A stretch of 64,000 bases of DNA from assembly GCF_008704535.1 (NCBI RefSeq), contig NZ_CP023701.1:310001-374000 (forward strand). The letters are read 5' to 3'. This stretch comes from Streptomyces subrutilus (GTDB taxonomy: Bacteria > Actinomycetota > Actinomycetes > Streptomycetales > Streptomycetaceae). A program made the position numbers and the translations under genes. This document shows positions 8,255-16,335 of the stretch, in pieces (the first letter of the stretch is position 1; every line of letters begins with the position of its first letter). Below the pieces are notes generated by a model that was given only the letters and a program-made list of their open reading frames with translations, was not told the origin of the DNA and made no database searches.

Positions 8255-9821
8255 GCGGGCACTCCTTCCGAGGCATGGGGGCCGGGCATCCCAGTGGCAG
8301 CACGGTGGTGACCTCGAAGCCGTCCTCGGGGCGGGGGTCCGCGCGTAGTTCGCCTCCGACGGAGGCGGCGCGTTCCCGCATCCCCGTCAGACCGAAACCG
8401 GCCTTGCCAGTGTCGTCGCCCAAGGGTGTGACGGGTCTGGCGGGTCCGTCGTCGGTGATGGTGATCCACACTCGGGTGTCCGTGTAGTGGAGGTGGACCC
8501 GGGCGGTCGTGGTGGCGGCGTGCTTGGTGACGTTGGTCAGCGCTTCTTGGACGATCCGGTACGCCGTCAGGTCCACGCCGGGCAGCAGGGGGCGCCGCTC
8601 CCCGTCCGTCGTGACGACCACGTCCAGCCCCGCGGACGCGCACACCGACACCAGCTCGGGCAGTCGGGACAGGCCGGGGAGCGGCGCGAGGGGAAGACTC
8701 GCTTCGGCTTTCGGGGCGGACGGGATGCTTGGAGTGTGTCCGGCGGGTGGAGCGGGCGGGACGGGGTCGTCCCGGCGGAACAGGCCCAGCGTCGCCTTCA
8801 GCTCCCGCAGCGCGGCCGACGTCGTGCCGGTCAGGTCGGTCAGGATGGTCCGCGTCTGCTCGGGGTGGGTGAGCACGAGGTGCGCCGCCGTGCCGGCCTG
8901 GGCGTTGGCCAGCGCCATGTGGTGGGCGAGTATGTCGTGCAGCTCCCGTGCGATCCGCATCCGTTCCTCCGCGACCCTCAGCCGCGCCTCTTCCTCCCTC
9001 GTCCGCTCCGCATGGTCGGCCCTGGCCTGCACCGCCTGGATGTAGGCGCGGCGCAGGCGTGTCATGTCTCCCGCGGTGAGGGGGAGCAGTAGCCAGCAGA
9101 ACGGGCCGACGGTCTGGAGCAGCAAGGTGACGACGTCGGTGTGCTCCGTCGCCACCGCCACGATGGTCACCGCCACCAGCACGATGACGCCGTGCAGGCG
9201 GGCGGTCCTGCGGTCGCCCTGCCCGTCTTGGCCGTCCCGTCGGGTTCGTCGGTCCCGTCGCGCCATGACGGCGTTGGCCCAGAAGCCGAGCAGGGCCGGG
9301 ACGAGGGTCAGCGCGACCACGACCGCGAGCACCACGGCGCCCGCCGCGGCCATCCCCATCTCGGTCAGCATCGGAACGCCGACCACGCCCAGCCCCGCCA
9401 GGGCGATCACCACGGTGAGCCCCGCGAACACCACCGCGGACCCGGCCGTCCCGACGGCCAGAGCGGTCGCCTCATCCGGCGTACGGCCCTTCTCCCGCTC
9501 CTCCCGGTAGCGGGAGACCACGAACAAGGCGTAGTCGATGCCGACGGCGAGACCCAGCATCATCGCCAGGGTCCCGGTGGTGTCGGACAGGCCGAGGGTG
9601 CTCGACAGGGCGATGATCGAGGCCATGCCGACGCCGACGACGGCGGTCAGCAGGGGCAGCCCGGCGGCGGCCAGCGAACCGAAGGTGATCAGCAGGACGA
9701 CGGCGATCGAAACGACGATCACCTCGGCCGTGCCGCCGGGTCCACCGCCCGTGGAGAGCGCAGAGCCACCCGTCTCCACGGTGAGTCCCGATGCCTCGGC
9801 CTGAGCGATGGCCCGCTTCAC
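8226..9821 (-). CDS. MMPL-transporter fragment fused in frame to a histidine kinase
   Basis: The 531-aa frame has two unrelated halves. Residues 1 to about 190 are the first membrane bundle of an MMPL/RND exporter: ETGGSALSTGGGPGG, then transmembrane segments including TFGSLAAAGLPLLTAVVGVG and the MMPL signature AVGIDYALFVVSRYREE, ending LTLVPALLGFWANAVMARR. After a charged linker (RRTRRDGQDGQGDRRT), residues about 207-531 are a NarL-type sensor kinase. It has two or three membrane helices, HisKA_3 with phospho-acceptor H295 (ARELHDILAHH), the N-box (VQEALTNVTKHA) and the G-box (GKAGFGLTGMRERA). The MMPL part lacks its N-terminal periplasmic portion and its whole second half. At the gene's 5' end the sequence switches directly into an oppositely oriented dehydrogenase fragment, so the start used is uncertain. 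It is probably a deletion fusion that may still feed the downstream regulator. Confidence 0.8.
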   Translation of the reverse strand: MKRAIAQAEASGLTVETGGSALSTGGGPGGTAEVIVVSIAVVLLITFGSLAAAGLPLLTAVVGVGMASIIALSSTLGLSDTTGTLAMMLGLAVGIDYALFVVSRYREEREKGRTPDEATALAVGTAGSAVVFAGLTVVIALAGLGVVGVPMLTEMGMAAAGAVVLAVVVALTLVPALLGFWANAVMARRDRRTRRDGQDGQGDRRTARLHGVIVLVAVTIVAVATEHTDVVTLLLQTVGPFCWLLLPLTAGDMTRLRRAYIQAVQARADHAERTREEEARLRVAEERMRIARELHDILAHHMALANAQAGTAAHLVLTHPEQTRTILTDLTGTTSAALRELKATLGLFRRDDPVPPAPPAGHTPSIPSAPKAEASLPLAPLPGLSRLPELVSVCASAGLDVVVTTDGERRPLLPGVDLTAYRIVQEALTNVTKHAATTTARVHLHYTDTRVWITITDDGPARPVTPLGDDTGKAGFGLTGMRERAASVGGELRADPRPEDGFEVTTVLPLGCPAPMPRKECPHDHQSAARR

Positions 9822-9837
9822 CTGCGCGCGGTCCGCG

Positions 9838-10215
9838 CAGACCGGACGGCCGTCGCACTCGCCCTCGTCAGGAAGGCGCTCGCGCCCCGCTCGGTGGCCG
9901 GGACCGCGATCACCGTGTGGGGAGCCGCCTTCAAGCCCGGAACGAACGACGTCCGCGAGTCCCCGGCGCTCGCCTTCGCCACCGCTTGCAGAAGGCCGGC
10001 GCCGCCGTCACCGTGCACGACCCGCAGGCCGTCACCACCGCCATGCAGCGCAACCCCGAACTCGAATACACCGCCAACCTGACCGGGTCGGTCATCGAAG
10101 CCGACGCCGTCGTGCTCGCCACCGAGTGGCCCGAATGCCAGCAGTGGGTCGAGTGGGCCGCGGGCCGGGCGGTCGTCCGGGTCGGCAGCCGGGGCGCGTT
10201 CCCCGCATCCGCCTA
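9838..10215 (+). pseudogene. UDP-glucose 6-dehydrogenase, C-terminal fragment
   Basis: Frame 3 encodes TAITVWGAAFKPGTNDVRES, the conserved GxAFKPxTDDxRxS motif of UDP-glucose/GDP-mannose dehydrogenases. After a shift near 9985, frame 2 continues KAGAAVTVHDPQA, ADAVVLATEWPE and ends near VVRVGSRGAFPAS. Only the C-terminal UDP-binding domain is present; the Rossmann NAD domain and active-site Cys are absent. It abuts the truncated MMPL-kinase gene head to head near 9825, marking a rearrangement junction. Confidence 0.75.
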
Positions 10216-10233
10216 CGTTTCCACAGGGACCGG

Positions 10234-10260
10234 GCAATCGCCGCAATCGCCGCAATCGCC
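10234..10260. repeat. Three tandem 9-bp units
   Basis: GCAATCGCC is repeated three times in tandem just after the dehydrogenase fragment, in non-coding sequence. Confidence 0.7.
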
Positions 10261-10486
10261 ACCACACTCCAGGACAGAGGGATTGCGGCGGATCTCCGGG
10301 AGGACCTGGCTGTCAACGGGCCGACGGCAGAGCCAACGTGCGGGTGACAGATCACCAAATTCACTGGGAATGTGATGAATCTGCATCAAACTATGCCATG
10401 GCCCCCGCCTCTCGGGGTTCCAGTCACCCGAGGTGATTCCCCTCGGCGCCTCAAGCGGCGCGGACCGCGCCGGCGAAGGAGTGCAG

Positions 10487-11236
10487 ATGTCCCAGTCTCG
10501 TCACCTGTCCCGCTACGGGACCCGCTTCCGCTCCGGCGCAGTCGCCGGGGTGGGCACGGCCGCCGTCCTGGCCGGCCTGGTGGCCGCGGTGCCGGAAGTG
10601 CCCGCCTCGGCCGCCGGATCGTTCATGGTCAGCCAGGCACAGTTCGACACAATGTTCCCGGGCCGGAACTCCTTCTACTCCTACAACGGCCTGACCCAGG
10701 CGCTCGGCGCGTACCCCGGGTTCGCGAACTCCGGTGACGCCACGACGCGCAAGCGTGAGGCGGCCGCGTTCCTCGCGAACGTGAGTCATGAGACCGCTGG
10801 GCTGAAGTACGTGGTCGAGCAGAACAAGGCGAACTACGGGCACTACTGCGACCGCAGCCAGCCGTACGGATGCCCGGCGGGTGACAAGGCCTACTACGGT
10901 CGCGGGCCGCTGCAGCTGAGCTGGAACTTCAACTACAAGGCAGCCGGAGACGCCCTGCACCTCGACCTGCTGCACGACCCCTACAAGGTCGAGCGGGATT
11001 CCGCGGTGGCCTGGAAGACCGGGCTCTGGTTCTGGAACAGCCAGAGCGGCGCCGGCAGCATGACCCCACATGACGCCATGGTCCACAACAAAGGGTTCGG
11101 CGAGACGATCCGCAGCATCAACGGCGACCTCGAATGCAACGGGAAGAACCCCGATGAGCGCCAGGACCGAATCAACCTCTACCAGAAGTTCACCCGCGAA
11201 CTCGGCGTCAGCGCCGGCGGCAACCTGTCCTGCTAG
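10487..11236 (+). CDS. Secreted family-19 chitinase
   Basis: The 249-aa preprotein has a signal peptide (basic SRYGTRFRSG, hydrophobic GTAAVLAGLVAAV, cleavage near PASA) and then only a GH19 catalytic domain, with no chitin-binding module. The domain contains the two GH19 catalytic glutamates nine residues apart (SHETAG...VVE), the same spacing as in Streptomyces ChiG. It also has YYGRGPLQLSWNFNY and the C-terminal IRSINGDLECNG block. It hydrolyses beta-1,4 bonds of chitin outside the cell by inversion. The chosen ATG follows GAAGGAG by 5-6 nt; an 18-codon upstream extension is unlikely. Length and motifs are normal, so it should be active. Confidence 0.94.
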   Translation: MSQSRHLSRYGTRFRSGAVAGVGTAAVLAGLVAAVPEVPASAAGSFMVSQAQFDTMFPGRNSFYSYNGLTQALGAYPGFANSGDATTRKREAAAFLANVSHETAGLKYVVEQNKANYGHYCDRSQPYGCPAGDKAYYGRGPLQLSWNFNYKAAGDALHLDLLHDPYKVERDSAVAWKTGLWFWNSQSGAGSMTPHDAMVHNKGFGETIRSINGDLECNGKNPDERQDRINLYQKFTRELGVSAGGNLSC

Positions 11237-11511
11237 GCCCTGCCGTTCAGCTCGGCCCGATGCCGGTCCGGGGCGCGCCCTTCGGGTAGCACACCGTTGC
11301 AGTACTGGCCCCAGTCGTCCCCGACGGGCAGGAACTCCACCTGCGGCCGTTTCGTGGGCCGAAGCCAGAACCCGGCTCGCGGCCCGTTCGTAGACCGCGG
11401 GTGGGGCTGTCCGGTCAGAGGTGCCAGGGCATGGCGGCGATGCCCGGCCGGGTGGCGCCGCCGGCGTGGAGACCGCGTCCTGGGGCGAAGTCGCCCGGTG
11501 CCGCTGGGGGG

Positions 11512-12309
11512 TCAGATGCCGGTCTTGGTGGTGATCCAGGTCCGGTAGGCGCCGACGTTGGTGAACACCGACGGGTACTGTCCGCTGCAGTTGGCGACGC
11601 CCCAGCTGACGATGCCGACCACCCTGCCGTACTGGGCGAGCGGGCCTCCGCTGTCACCTTCGCACGCGGACAGGTGGGCGGCCCTGTCGTAGGTGCAGAC
11701 GTGCGTGGTGTTGATGTTCTGGCCGGGCCAGCGCAGTTGGCACTCGCCTACCGGCAGGATGGTGACGGCGGCCTGTTGGAGGATGTTGGGCGCCTGGCCG
11801 CTGCCGCTGAGCCGGCCCCAGCCGGTGAGCGTCGCGCTGCCGCCGATGGGATCGGTCAGGGCCGGGAGGGCGATCGGCTGGATGAGCGGTGTGTAGCCGA
11901 TCGGAGTGCTCAGCTTCAGCAACCCGATGTCGTTCGGCATTCCGGGGGCGTTTCTGTCGTAGCCCTGGTGCAATATCAGCTCCCGCACCGGATACGCCGT
12001 ACCGGTGGGGTCGAGGGTGTTCGCCCCGGCCACCACTCGGGTGCGGGAGGCGACCAGCCCTGCCAGGCAGTGAGCCGCGGTCAGCACCCACTGCTGGCCC
12101 ACGATCGACCCGCCGCATGTGTGATTCCAGCGACCTGAACTCTGCACCTGCAGGGACACCTGGTAGGGGTACGCACCCGCCGGAGCATCCGTCCCGCCCA
12201 CCACCGCAGCCGCCGGACCCGCCCCACCGGCGATCAGCCCGGCCGCCAGAAGCACCGCTCCCAGCACCGACGCCAACACGCGTTCCAGCCGGTCCCGCCG
12301 TCGCGTCAT
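11512..12309 (-). CDS. Secreted S1-family (chymotrypsin-fold) serine protease
   Basis: The preprotein is 265 aa from ATG 12309 (GGGCGGGGAC just upstream); the further in-frame extension lacks a ribosome site. A long basic signal peptide runs to PAAA, and the mature N-terminus VVGG follows almost directly, so there is little or no propeptide. The catalytic triad is H80 (LTAAHC), D127 (NDIGLL) and S220 (GDSGGP), and cysteines are placed for the usual disulphides. The residue equivalent to chymotrypsin 189 is Ser (HLSACEGDSGG), not Asp. This suggests chymotrypsin-like rather than trypsin-like specificity despite overall similarity to Streptomyces trypsins. It is transcribed convergently with the chitinase across a 275-bp gap that shows no other gene. 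Confidence 0.93.
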   Translation of the reverse strand: MTRRRDRLERVLASVLGAVLLAAGLIAGGAGPAAAVVGGTDAPAGAYPYQVSLQVQSSGRWNHTCGGSIVGQQWVLTAAHCLAGLVASRTRVVAGANTLDPTGTAYPVRELILHQGYDRNAPGMPNDIGLLKLSTPIGYTPLIQPIALPALTDPIGGSATLTGWGRLSGSGQAPNILQQAAVTILPVGECQLRWPGQNINTTHVCTYDRAAHLSACEGDSGGPLAQYGRVVGIVSWGVANCSGQYPSVFTNVGAYRTWITTKTGI

Positions 12310-12817
12310 GTCCCCGCCCGTGGCTCCATTGCACGCCTCCACGCGGGGTGCGACCGTCTGGGATTGTGGCCTTGAGGGCACGGAGACCGCAAGAGGCGAA
12401 CCAGCCGTTCCCGACCAAGGGCCCGGTTCGATCACGGGGAAGGCTGGAGCCCGGCTCGAAGCGGCGTGGCCGGCCGGCCGGCCCGAGGAGGCACCCGACG
12501 GGTCCACCGCATTTCCCTCTGACCGGGACGGTGACCCCGGTCGAGGATCCCGTCAGCCGTGGCGCCCGTCCGGACCACCGCAAGTGGCCTCGGCCGATGC
12601 ACAGTTCGCCGTGGACGACGAGGAGCGGTGGGGAGCGAACCCACCACGGCGTCTCTGCCCCTTTCAAGAAGCCGGTAAGGAGACCGGGCTGTTCGGTGGG
12701 GTGCGGCCGCCCCAGCATGCTGAGCACATCGTCCGGCCACTCTGAGTACGGGTACTCAGGGCGCGGCAGCCTCTCGAAGGCGAGGGTAGAGGTACACCGA
12801 GCGACGGGAGAGAAGAC
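12310..12817. other. No gene seen
   Basis: This 508-bp region between the divergent protease and lipoprotein genes must hold both promoters. Open frames here lack ribosome sites and recognisable products. No strong hairpin was noticed. Confidence 0.4.
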
Positions 12818-13162
12818 ATGGACACGCCCCGTATCGACCGGATCGCCTCCGCTCTCCGATGCGAACGGGTCCGCATCGTCGCGGCGGCCACCCTCGTGAG
12901 CGCCGCCGCGGCCGGAGTGCTCACCGGCTGCGCCGGCTTCGAATACAGGGAGGACATCTGCAGCCGCGGCGAGTATCCCGCCCTGACGGTGGGCGGTACG
13001 GGAGGGGCCTGCTTCTCGGACAAGGAAGAGCCTCCGGCGGGATACGCGCGCTACCCCGCGGGCAAGGTGCCCAAGCAGGTCGACGACAAGTGGGACGTGT
13101 ACTGGAACACCCACACCCTCGACAAGGAGGGCAAGATCATCAGCGTCCCGGACGCGAGCTGA
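12818..13162 (+). CDS. SCO0607-type lipoprotein
   Basis: The product has 114 aa. The N-terminus is a lipoprotein signal: charged MDTPRIDR...RVR, a hydrophobic stretch (VAAATLVSAAAAGVL) and lipobox LTGC with the lipidated Cys near residue 38. The exported part contains EYREDICSRGEYPAL and the tail DDKWDVYWNTHTLD, which match the SCO0607 family of small Streptomyces lipoproteins as I remember it. The role is unknown; it should be tethered to the outer face of the membrane. A purine-rich GGGAGAAGAC precedes the ATG. It appears monocistronic. Confidence 0.85.
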   Translation: MDTPRIDRIASALRCERVRIVAAATLVSAAAAGVLTGCAGFEYREDICSRGEYPALTVGGTGGACFSDKEEPPAGYARYPAGKVPKQVDDKWDVYWNTHTLDKEGKIISVPDAS

Positions 13163-13675
13163 GCGGAACGGTCCGTCGCCGACCTCTGCGGGCGGACCCC
13201 GCATCACCTCGCCGAGTTGCTCCGTCAGTGCCCTGCGGCGCTGCGTGACGTCCAGTGTCCCTTTCGATCCCGAGCCGCGCGACGATCGGGCCGCGCGGCG
13301 GGCACACTGCGCCGGCCCCAGGGAGCCCCTGCGGCGAGCCCCGCCGTCGATCTCGCAAGGGCCCACGCCGGCCCTCCGGTGGGCGGGTTGGGCCTGGGCC
13401 GGGTGAGCTGGCGGTGGTGGCGGCGCGGCCGGCCTGGCAGCAGCGTCAGGCCGGGCGGACCATAACCACCTTGGAGACGGACCGACGGGCTGACGCCTGG
13501 CAGCAGCGCAGCCGGTCGTGTGACGGGGCAGGCCCGCGCTTGGCGCCCGGCGCGGCCGCGCGGTCTGGCGCACATGTTCGGGCGGCCCCTGCGCGGGCCC
13601 GTGGACCACGGTCGGGTTCGGGCAGGCATCGGCGGGTTCGGGGCGCGCTCCAGGACACCGGTGTGGGTTCCCGGC
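13163..13675. other. No gene seen
   Basis: A 513-bp GC-rich spacer lies between two convergent genes. Several frames are open by composition only; none has a credible start or product. Confidence 0.4.
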
Positions 13676-14344
13676 TCAGGTGCTGCGCTGTCCATGGGTG
13701 TTCTGGCGGAGTTGTTCGGTGTGCCGGGTCAGGGTGTCGATGTGTGCGGCGAGGTCGGCGTCCTGGGGCCGCAGATGAGCGCGTGTTTCGGTCAGGGGTT
13801 GGACGAGGCGGGCGGCGTCGTCGTGACCGAGGGCGAGGTTCAGGGCGCCGACCGCGTCTGCGGCGTCAGCGGGCAGGCCGGTGAGGGCGGCGACCTGGCC
13901 GGCGAGGCGGCGGAGGTCGGCTGCGTTGTCGCGGGCCCAGGCGGTGACGGTGCGGTCGGCGGCGCGGGTGTCGCGGGTGGCCTGGACTCGTTCCTCGCCG
14001 GTGGAGCCGGGCGCGCCGGGACGCAGGCGGAGGTAGCGGCGCTCCGCGGCTTGACGGCTGGCTACGCCGAGGGGTCCGGCGAGGTCGGCCCAGCTCGCAC
14101 CCTCGCCGCGGGCGGTTTCGATCAGTCCGCTCTCCCAGCCGGCGAGCTGTTCGCGGACCTCGCGCAGCGTCGACAGTGCGGCCAGGGCCGGGTGCGGGCC
14201 GGATCCGGCCGCAGACGGCGCCGGGGCGGCGGGGGTGTGCGCGGGGGGCTGCTGCGCGTCCCGTACGGACTGGTTGATGGCCTCCAGCGCCGCCGCAGCG
14301 GCAGAGAAGGGTACGGGTGTGGCCGCCGGGTCGGGCTCGGTCAT
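13676..14344 (-). CDS. rheA: Heat-shock repressor of hsp18 (RheA-like)
   Basis: The product is 222 aa from ATG 14344, with GGAGAG just upstream. It is Ala-rich. The central part (LIETARGEGASWADLAGPLG, then SRQAAERRYLRLRPG) looks like a helix-turn-helix in which Ala-Ser-Arg-Gln-Ala-Ala is the recognition helix. The gene is divergent from an Hsp20 gene across 129 bp, and its length is close to the 225-aa RheA of Streptomyces albus, which is also divergent from hsp18. Two copies of the published RheA-type operator lie between the genes. Known RheA is a thermosensor repressor that controls hsp18 and itself. Assignment rests on synteny, operator and length plus weak sequence memory. Confidence 0.78.
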   Translation of the reverse strand: MTEPDPAATPVPFSAAAAALEAINQSVRDAQQPPAHTPAAPAPSAAGSGPHPALAALSTLREVREQLAGWESGLIETARGEGASWADLAGPLGVASRQAAERRYLRLRPGAPGSTGEERVQATRDTRAADRTVTAWARDNAADLRRLAGQVAALTGLPADAADAVGALNLALGHDDAARLVQPLTETRAHLRPQDADLAAHIDTLTRHTEQLRQNTHGQRST

Positions 14345-14362
14345 GGAACTCTCCGTCGTCTC

Positions 14363-14379
14363 GTCATCCTCCAGATGAC
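14363..14379. promoter_or_regulatory. RheA-type operator, copy 1
   Basis: GTCATC-CTCCA-GATGAC is an exact inverted repeat with a 5-nt spacer, matching the TGTCATC-N5-GATGACA operator described for RheA in S. albus. It lies 19 bp upstream of the rheA ATG, consistent with autoregulation. Confidence 0.75.
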
Positions 14380-14387
14380 TCCTTGCT

Positions 14388-14406
14388 TGTCGTCGTTCCG
14401 ATGACA
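14388..14406. promoter_or_regulatory. RheA-type operator, copy 2
   Basis: TGTCGTC-GTTCC-GATGACA is a 7+7 inverted repeat with one mismatch, 67 bp upstream of the hsp18 ATG. Its centre is 26 bp from copy 1, so two repressors could sit on similar faces of the helix. Confidence 0.75.
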
Positions 14407-14473
14407 TGCTACAACGGAAGCACGTTGAAGCGCATTGGCAGTTTCTGCCTGAACCAACTGGAGGTGTTTCGCG

Positions 14474-14905
14474 ATGTTGATGCGCACTGACCCGTTCCGC
14501 GAGATGGACCGGATCGTCCAGCAGCTGTCGGGTACGTCCGGGACCTGGTCGAAGCCGTCGGTGATGCCGATGGACGCCTACCGCGAGGGCGAGGAGTACG
14601 TGATCGCCTTCGATCTCCCCGGCGTGGACCGCGACGCGATCGACATCGACGTCGAGCGGAACATGCTGCGGGTGAAGGCCGAGCGGCGCCCCGCGGCGAA
14701 GGCCGACTCCGTCAAGGTGGAGCTCTCCGAACGGCCCCTGGGCGTCTTCTCCCGCCAGGTCATGCTGGCCGACACCCTGGACACCGAGCGCATCGAGGCC
14801 GATTACGACGCGGGTGTACTGACCCTGCGGATCCCGATCGCCGAGCGCGCCAAGCCGCGGAAGATCAGCATCGGCGACGCCGGCCGCAAGCAGATCTCCG
14901 GCTGA
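14474..14905 (+). CDS. hsp18: Small heat-shock protein, Hsp20/alpha-crystallin (Hsp18)
   Basis: The product has 143 aa. A short N-terminal arm (MLMRTDPFREMDRIVQQLSG) leads into an alpha-crystallin domain of about 95 residues (MDAYREGEEYVIAFDLPGV, ERNMLRVKAERR, GVFSRQVMLADTLD, DAGVLTLRIPIAE), with a C-terminal PRKISI anchor of I-x-I type. Such ATP-independent holdases bind unfolding proteins during heat stress. GGAGGTGTTTCGCG precedes the ATG. It is divergent from rheA and controlled by the two operators between them. The frame is intact. Confidence 0.94.
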   Translation: MLMRTDPFREMDRIVQQLSGTSGTWSKPSVMPMDAYREGEEYVIAFDLPGVDRDAIDIDVERNMLRVKAERRPAAKADSVKVELSERPLGVFSRQVMLADTLDTERIEADYDAGVLTLRIPIAERAKPRKISIGDAGRKQISG

Positions 14906-15019
14906 ACCCTCCGGCATCAGCCGGCAGCGGAGGGCGGGACGAGCCGATTTCCCCCTCCGGCTCCCCGCCCTCCGCACCTCCTCCGACCCCTTCACCACCC
15001 TTGTCCCGGAGGTGACGTG

Positions 15020-15415
15020 ATGTCGATGCGCAGGCAGTCGTTCCTGGCACACGTCCAGGAACGCGGCGAATACGAGACACCGGAAGAGGCCGATCGCGTC
15101 GCCCGCGTCGTCCTTGCCCTGCTGGGCGCGCACCTGGCCGGCAGCGTGCGGGCCGAACTCGCCGCCCGCCTCCCGGAAACGTACGCCCTGATCCTCCTGA
15201 ACCCGCTCCAGGCCGCGGAGCCGCTCTCGCCCGAGCGGTTCGTCCGGGCGACCGCGGCCTGGATCGAGGGCGCCACCGAGAAGACGGCCCTGTGGGACAT
15301 AGGCGCCGTCCTGTCCACCGCGGCCGCCGCCGCGGGCGACGTCCTCACCCGCGAGGTCCTCCTCCAGCTCCCCCCGGGCTACGACCTCCTCTTCGGCCAC
15401 CCCCAGCCCACCTGA
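15020..15415 (+). CDS. DUF2267 protein (first of pair)
   Basis: The product is about 131 aa from ATG 15020, 6 nt after GGAGGT; a GTG three bases earlier is also possible. It is a DUF2267 protein of all-helical repeats (ETPEEADRVARVVLALLGAH, VRAELAARLPE, LQLPPGYDLLFG). There is no signal peptide or membrane segment. The family is frequent beside small heat-shock and other stress genes in actinobacteria, but its biochemical role is unknown. It lies 115 bp after hsp18 and 100 bp before a paralogue with the same ending (LPxGYxLLFG), so co-transcription is likely. Confidence 0.85.
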   Translation: MSMRRQSFLAHVQERGEYETPEEADRVARVVLALLGAHLAGSVRAELAARLPETYALILLNPLQAAEPLSPERFVRATAAWIEGATEKTALWDIGAVLSTAAAAAGDVLTREVLLQLPPGYDLLFGHPQPT

Positions 15416-15515
15416 CCGTCGACCCACCCGAGCGCCCAGACCACCTGGCCTCCACCGGCCGCAGGCCGGATCCTTCACACAGCCGGATCCTTCACACAGA
15501 AAGGCAACCGCAGCC

Positions 15516-15962
15516 ATGTACGACCAGCCTCGACCGAACCGAGCCACCTCCGCCATGACGTTCGACCAGATGCTGGAACGCGTGCGCTACGAAGGCGCCT
15601 ACCCCACTCGCGAACGCGCCGCTGAAGCCGTCCACCACGTCCTGGCCGCCCTCGGTCACCAGCTCACCGGCGACGAACGCGTCGACCTCGCCCAGTGTCT
15701 GCCCGTCGAGGCCGCCCTCACCCTGACCGCCCAGATCCCCACCACCGAACACCTCACCGGCTGGGGCTTCGTCAAGGACGTGGCCGCACGCACCGGCGCC
15801 ACCCCGGCCGTCGCCCGCTGGGACACCGGCGCCGTCCTCGCCGTCGTCGCCCGCCTCGCCGGCCCCGACCTCCTCGCCCGCATCCTGCGCCGGCTCCCCG
15901 GCGGCTACGCCCTCCTCTTCGGCCAGGCCGAACTGAGCCGGCCCGAGCCCGCCGCTGCCTGA
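15516..15962 (+). CDS. DUF2267 protein (second of pair)
   Basis: The product has 148 aa and is paralogous to the upstream gene. It begins MYDQPRPNRATSAMTFDQML and has the helices TRERAAEAVHHVLAALGHQL and ERVDLAQCLPVEAAL. A variable middle (WGFVKDVAARTGATPAVARW) matches the first copy's FVRATAAWIEG region, and it ends LRRLPGGYALLFGQ. AGAAAGGCAACCGCAGCC precedes the ATG. A strong terminator follows 24 bp after the stop, so the hsp18-DUF2267-DUF2267 unit probably ends here. Confidence 0.85.
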   Translation: MYDQPRPNRATSAMTFDQMLERVRYEGAYPTRERAAEAVHHVLAALGHQLTGDERVDLAQCLPVEAALTLTAQIPTTEHLTGWGFVKDVAARTGATPAVARWDTGAVLAVVARLAGPDLLARILRRLPGGYALLFGQAELSRPEPAAA

Positions 15963-15986
15963 ACCAGGCTCGTAGTGCACAGACGT

Positions 15987-16028
15987 GGCTGGGGGCCGGA
16001 ACCGCTCCCGCGGTTCCGGCCCCCAGCC
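15987..16028. terminator. Strong bidirectional terminator
   Basis: A perfect 19-bp stem (GGCTGGGGGCCGGAACCGC with its complement) and 4-nt loop TCCC sit between the convergent DUF2267 and CsbD genes, placed to end both transcripts. Confidence 0.85.
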
Positions 16029-16033
16029 ACCGA

Positions 16034-16207
16034 TCAGTGCTTGAAGACGTCCTTGACCTTCTCCTTGGCCTGGCGGGCGTCGCCCGCGGCCCGCTCCGCG
16101 CGGCCCTCGGCGGTCAGCCGGTCGTTGCCCGTCAGGCGGCCAGCGGTCTCCTTGAGCTTGCCCTTGGCCTGCTCGACCTTCGCCCCGGTCTTCTGCTCAC
16201 CAGACAC
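16034..16207 (-). CDS. CsbD-like stress protein, 57 aa
   Basis: A 57-codon frame from GTG 16207 begins VSGEQKTGAKVEQAKGKLKE, continues TAGRLTGNDRLTAEGRAE and ends VKDVFKH. This is the typical small, highly charged, helical CsbD/YjbJ protein. GGGAG lies upstream of the GTG. CsbD proteins are made under general (sigma-B type) stress; their function is not known. The strong terminator at 15987-16028 follows immediately. Confidence 0.88.
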   Translation of the reverse strand: MSGEQKTGAKVEQAKGKLKETAGRLTGNDRLTAEGRAERAAGDARQAKEKVKDVFKH

Positions 16208-16335
16208 AGCTGATCACTCCCTCTTCGGTGGAAACGCCTTACGAAACCCCGTATGGCCACTGAAAGCCCCCGTAAACAGGGCGGCCGAAACAGGACCACC
16301 CGGGCCCGGACTGCCCTCGGATACGGACCGGCGCG

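Noticed and set aside
11654..13609. A 651-codon minus-strand open frame
   Set aside because: It crosses the protease gene in another frame and continues through non-coding spacer; no coherent domain or ribosome site.
14345..15556. Upstream extension of the rheA frame across hsp18 and DUF2267 genes
   Set aside because: Antisense to well-supported genes; the start at 14344 has a ribosome site and fits the RheA length.
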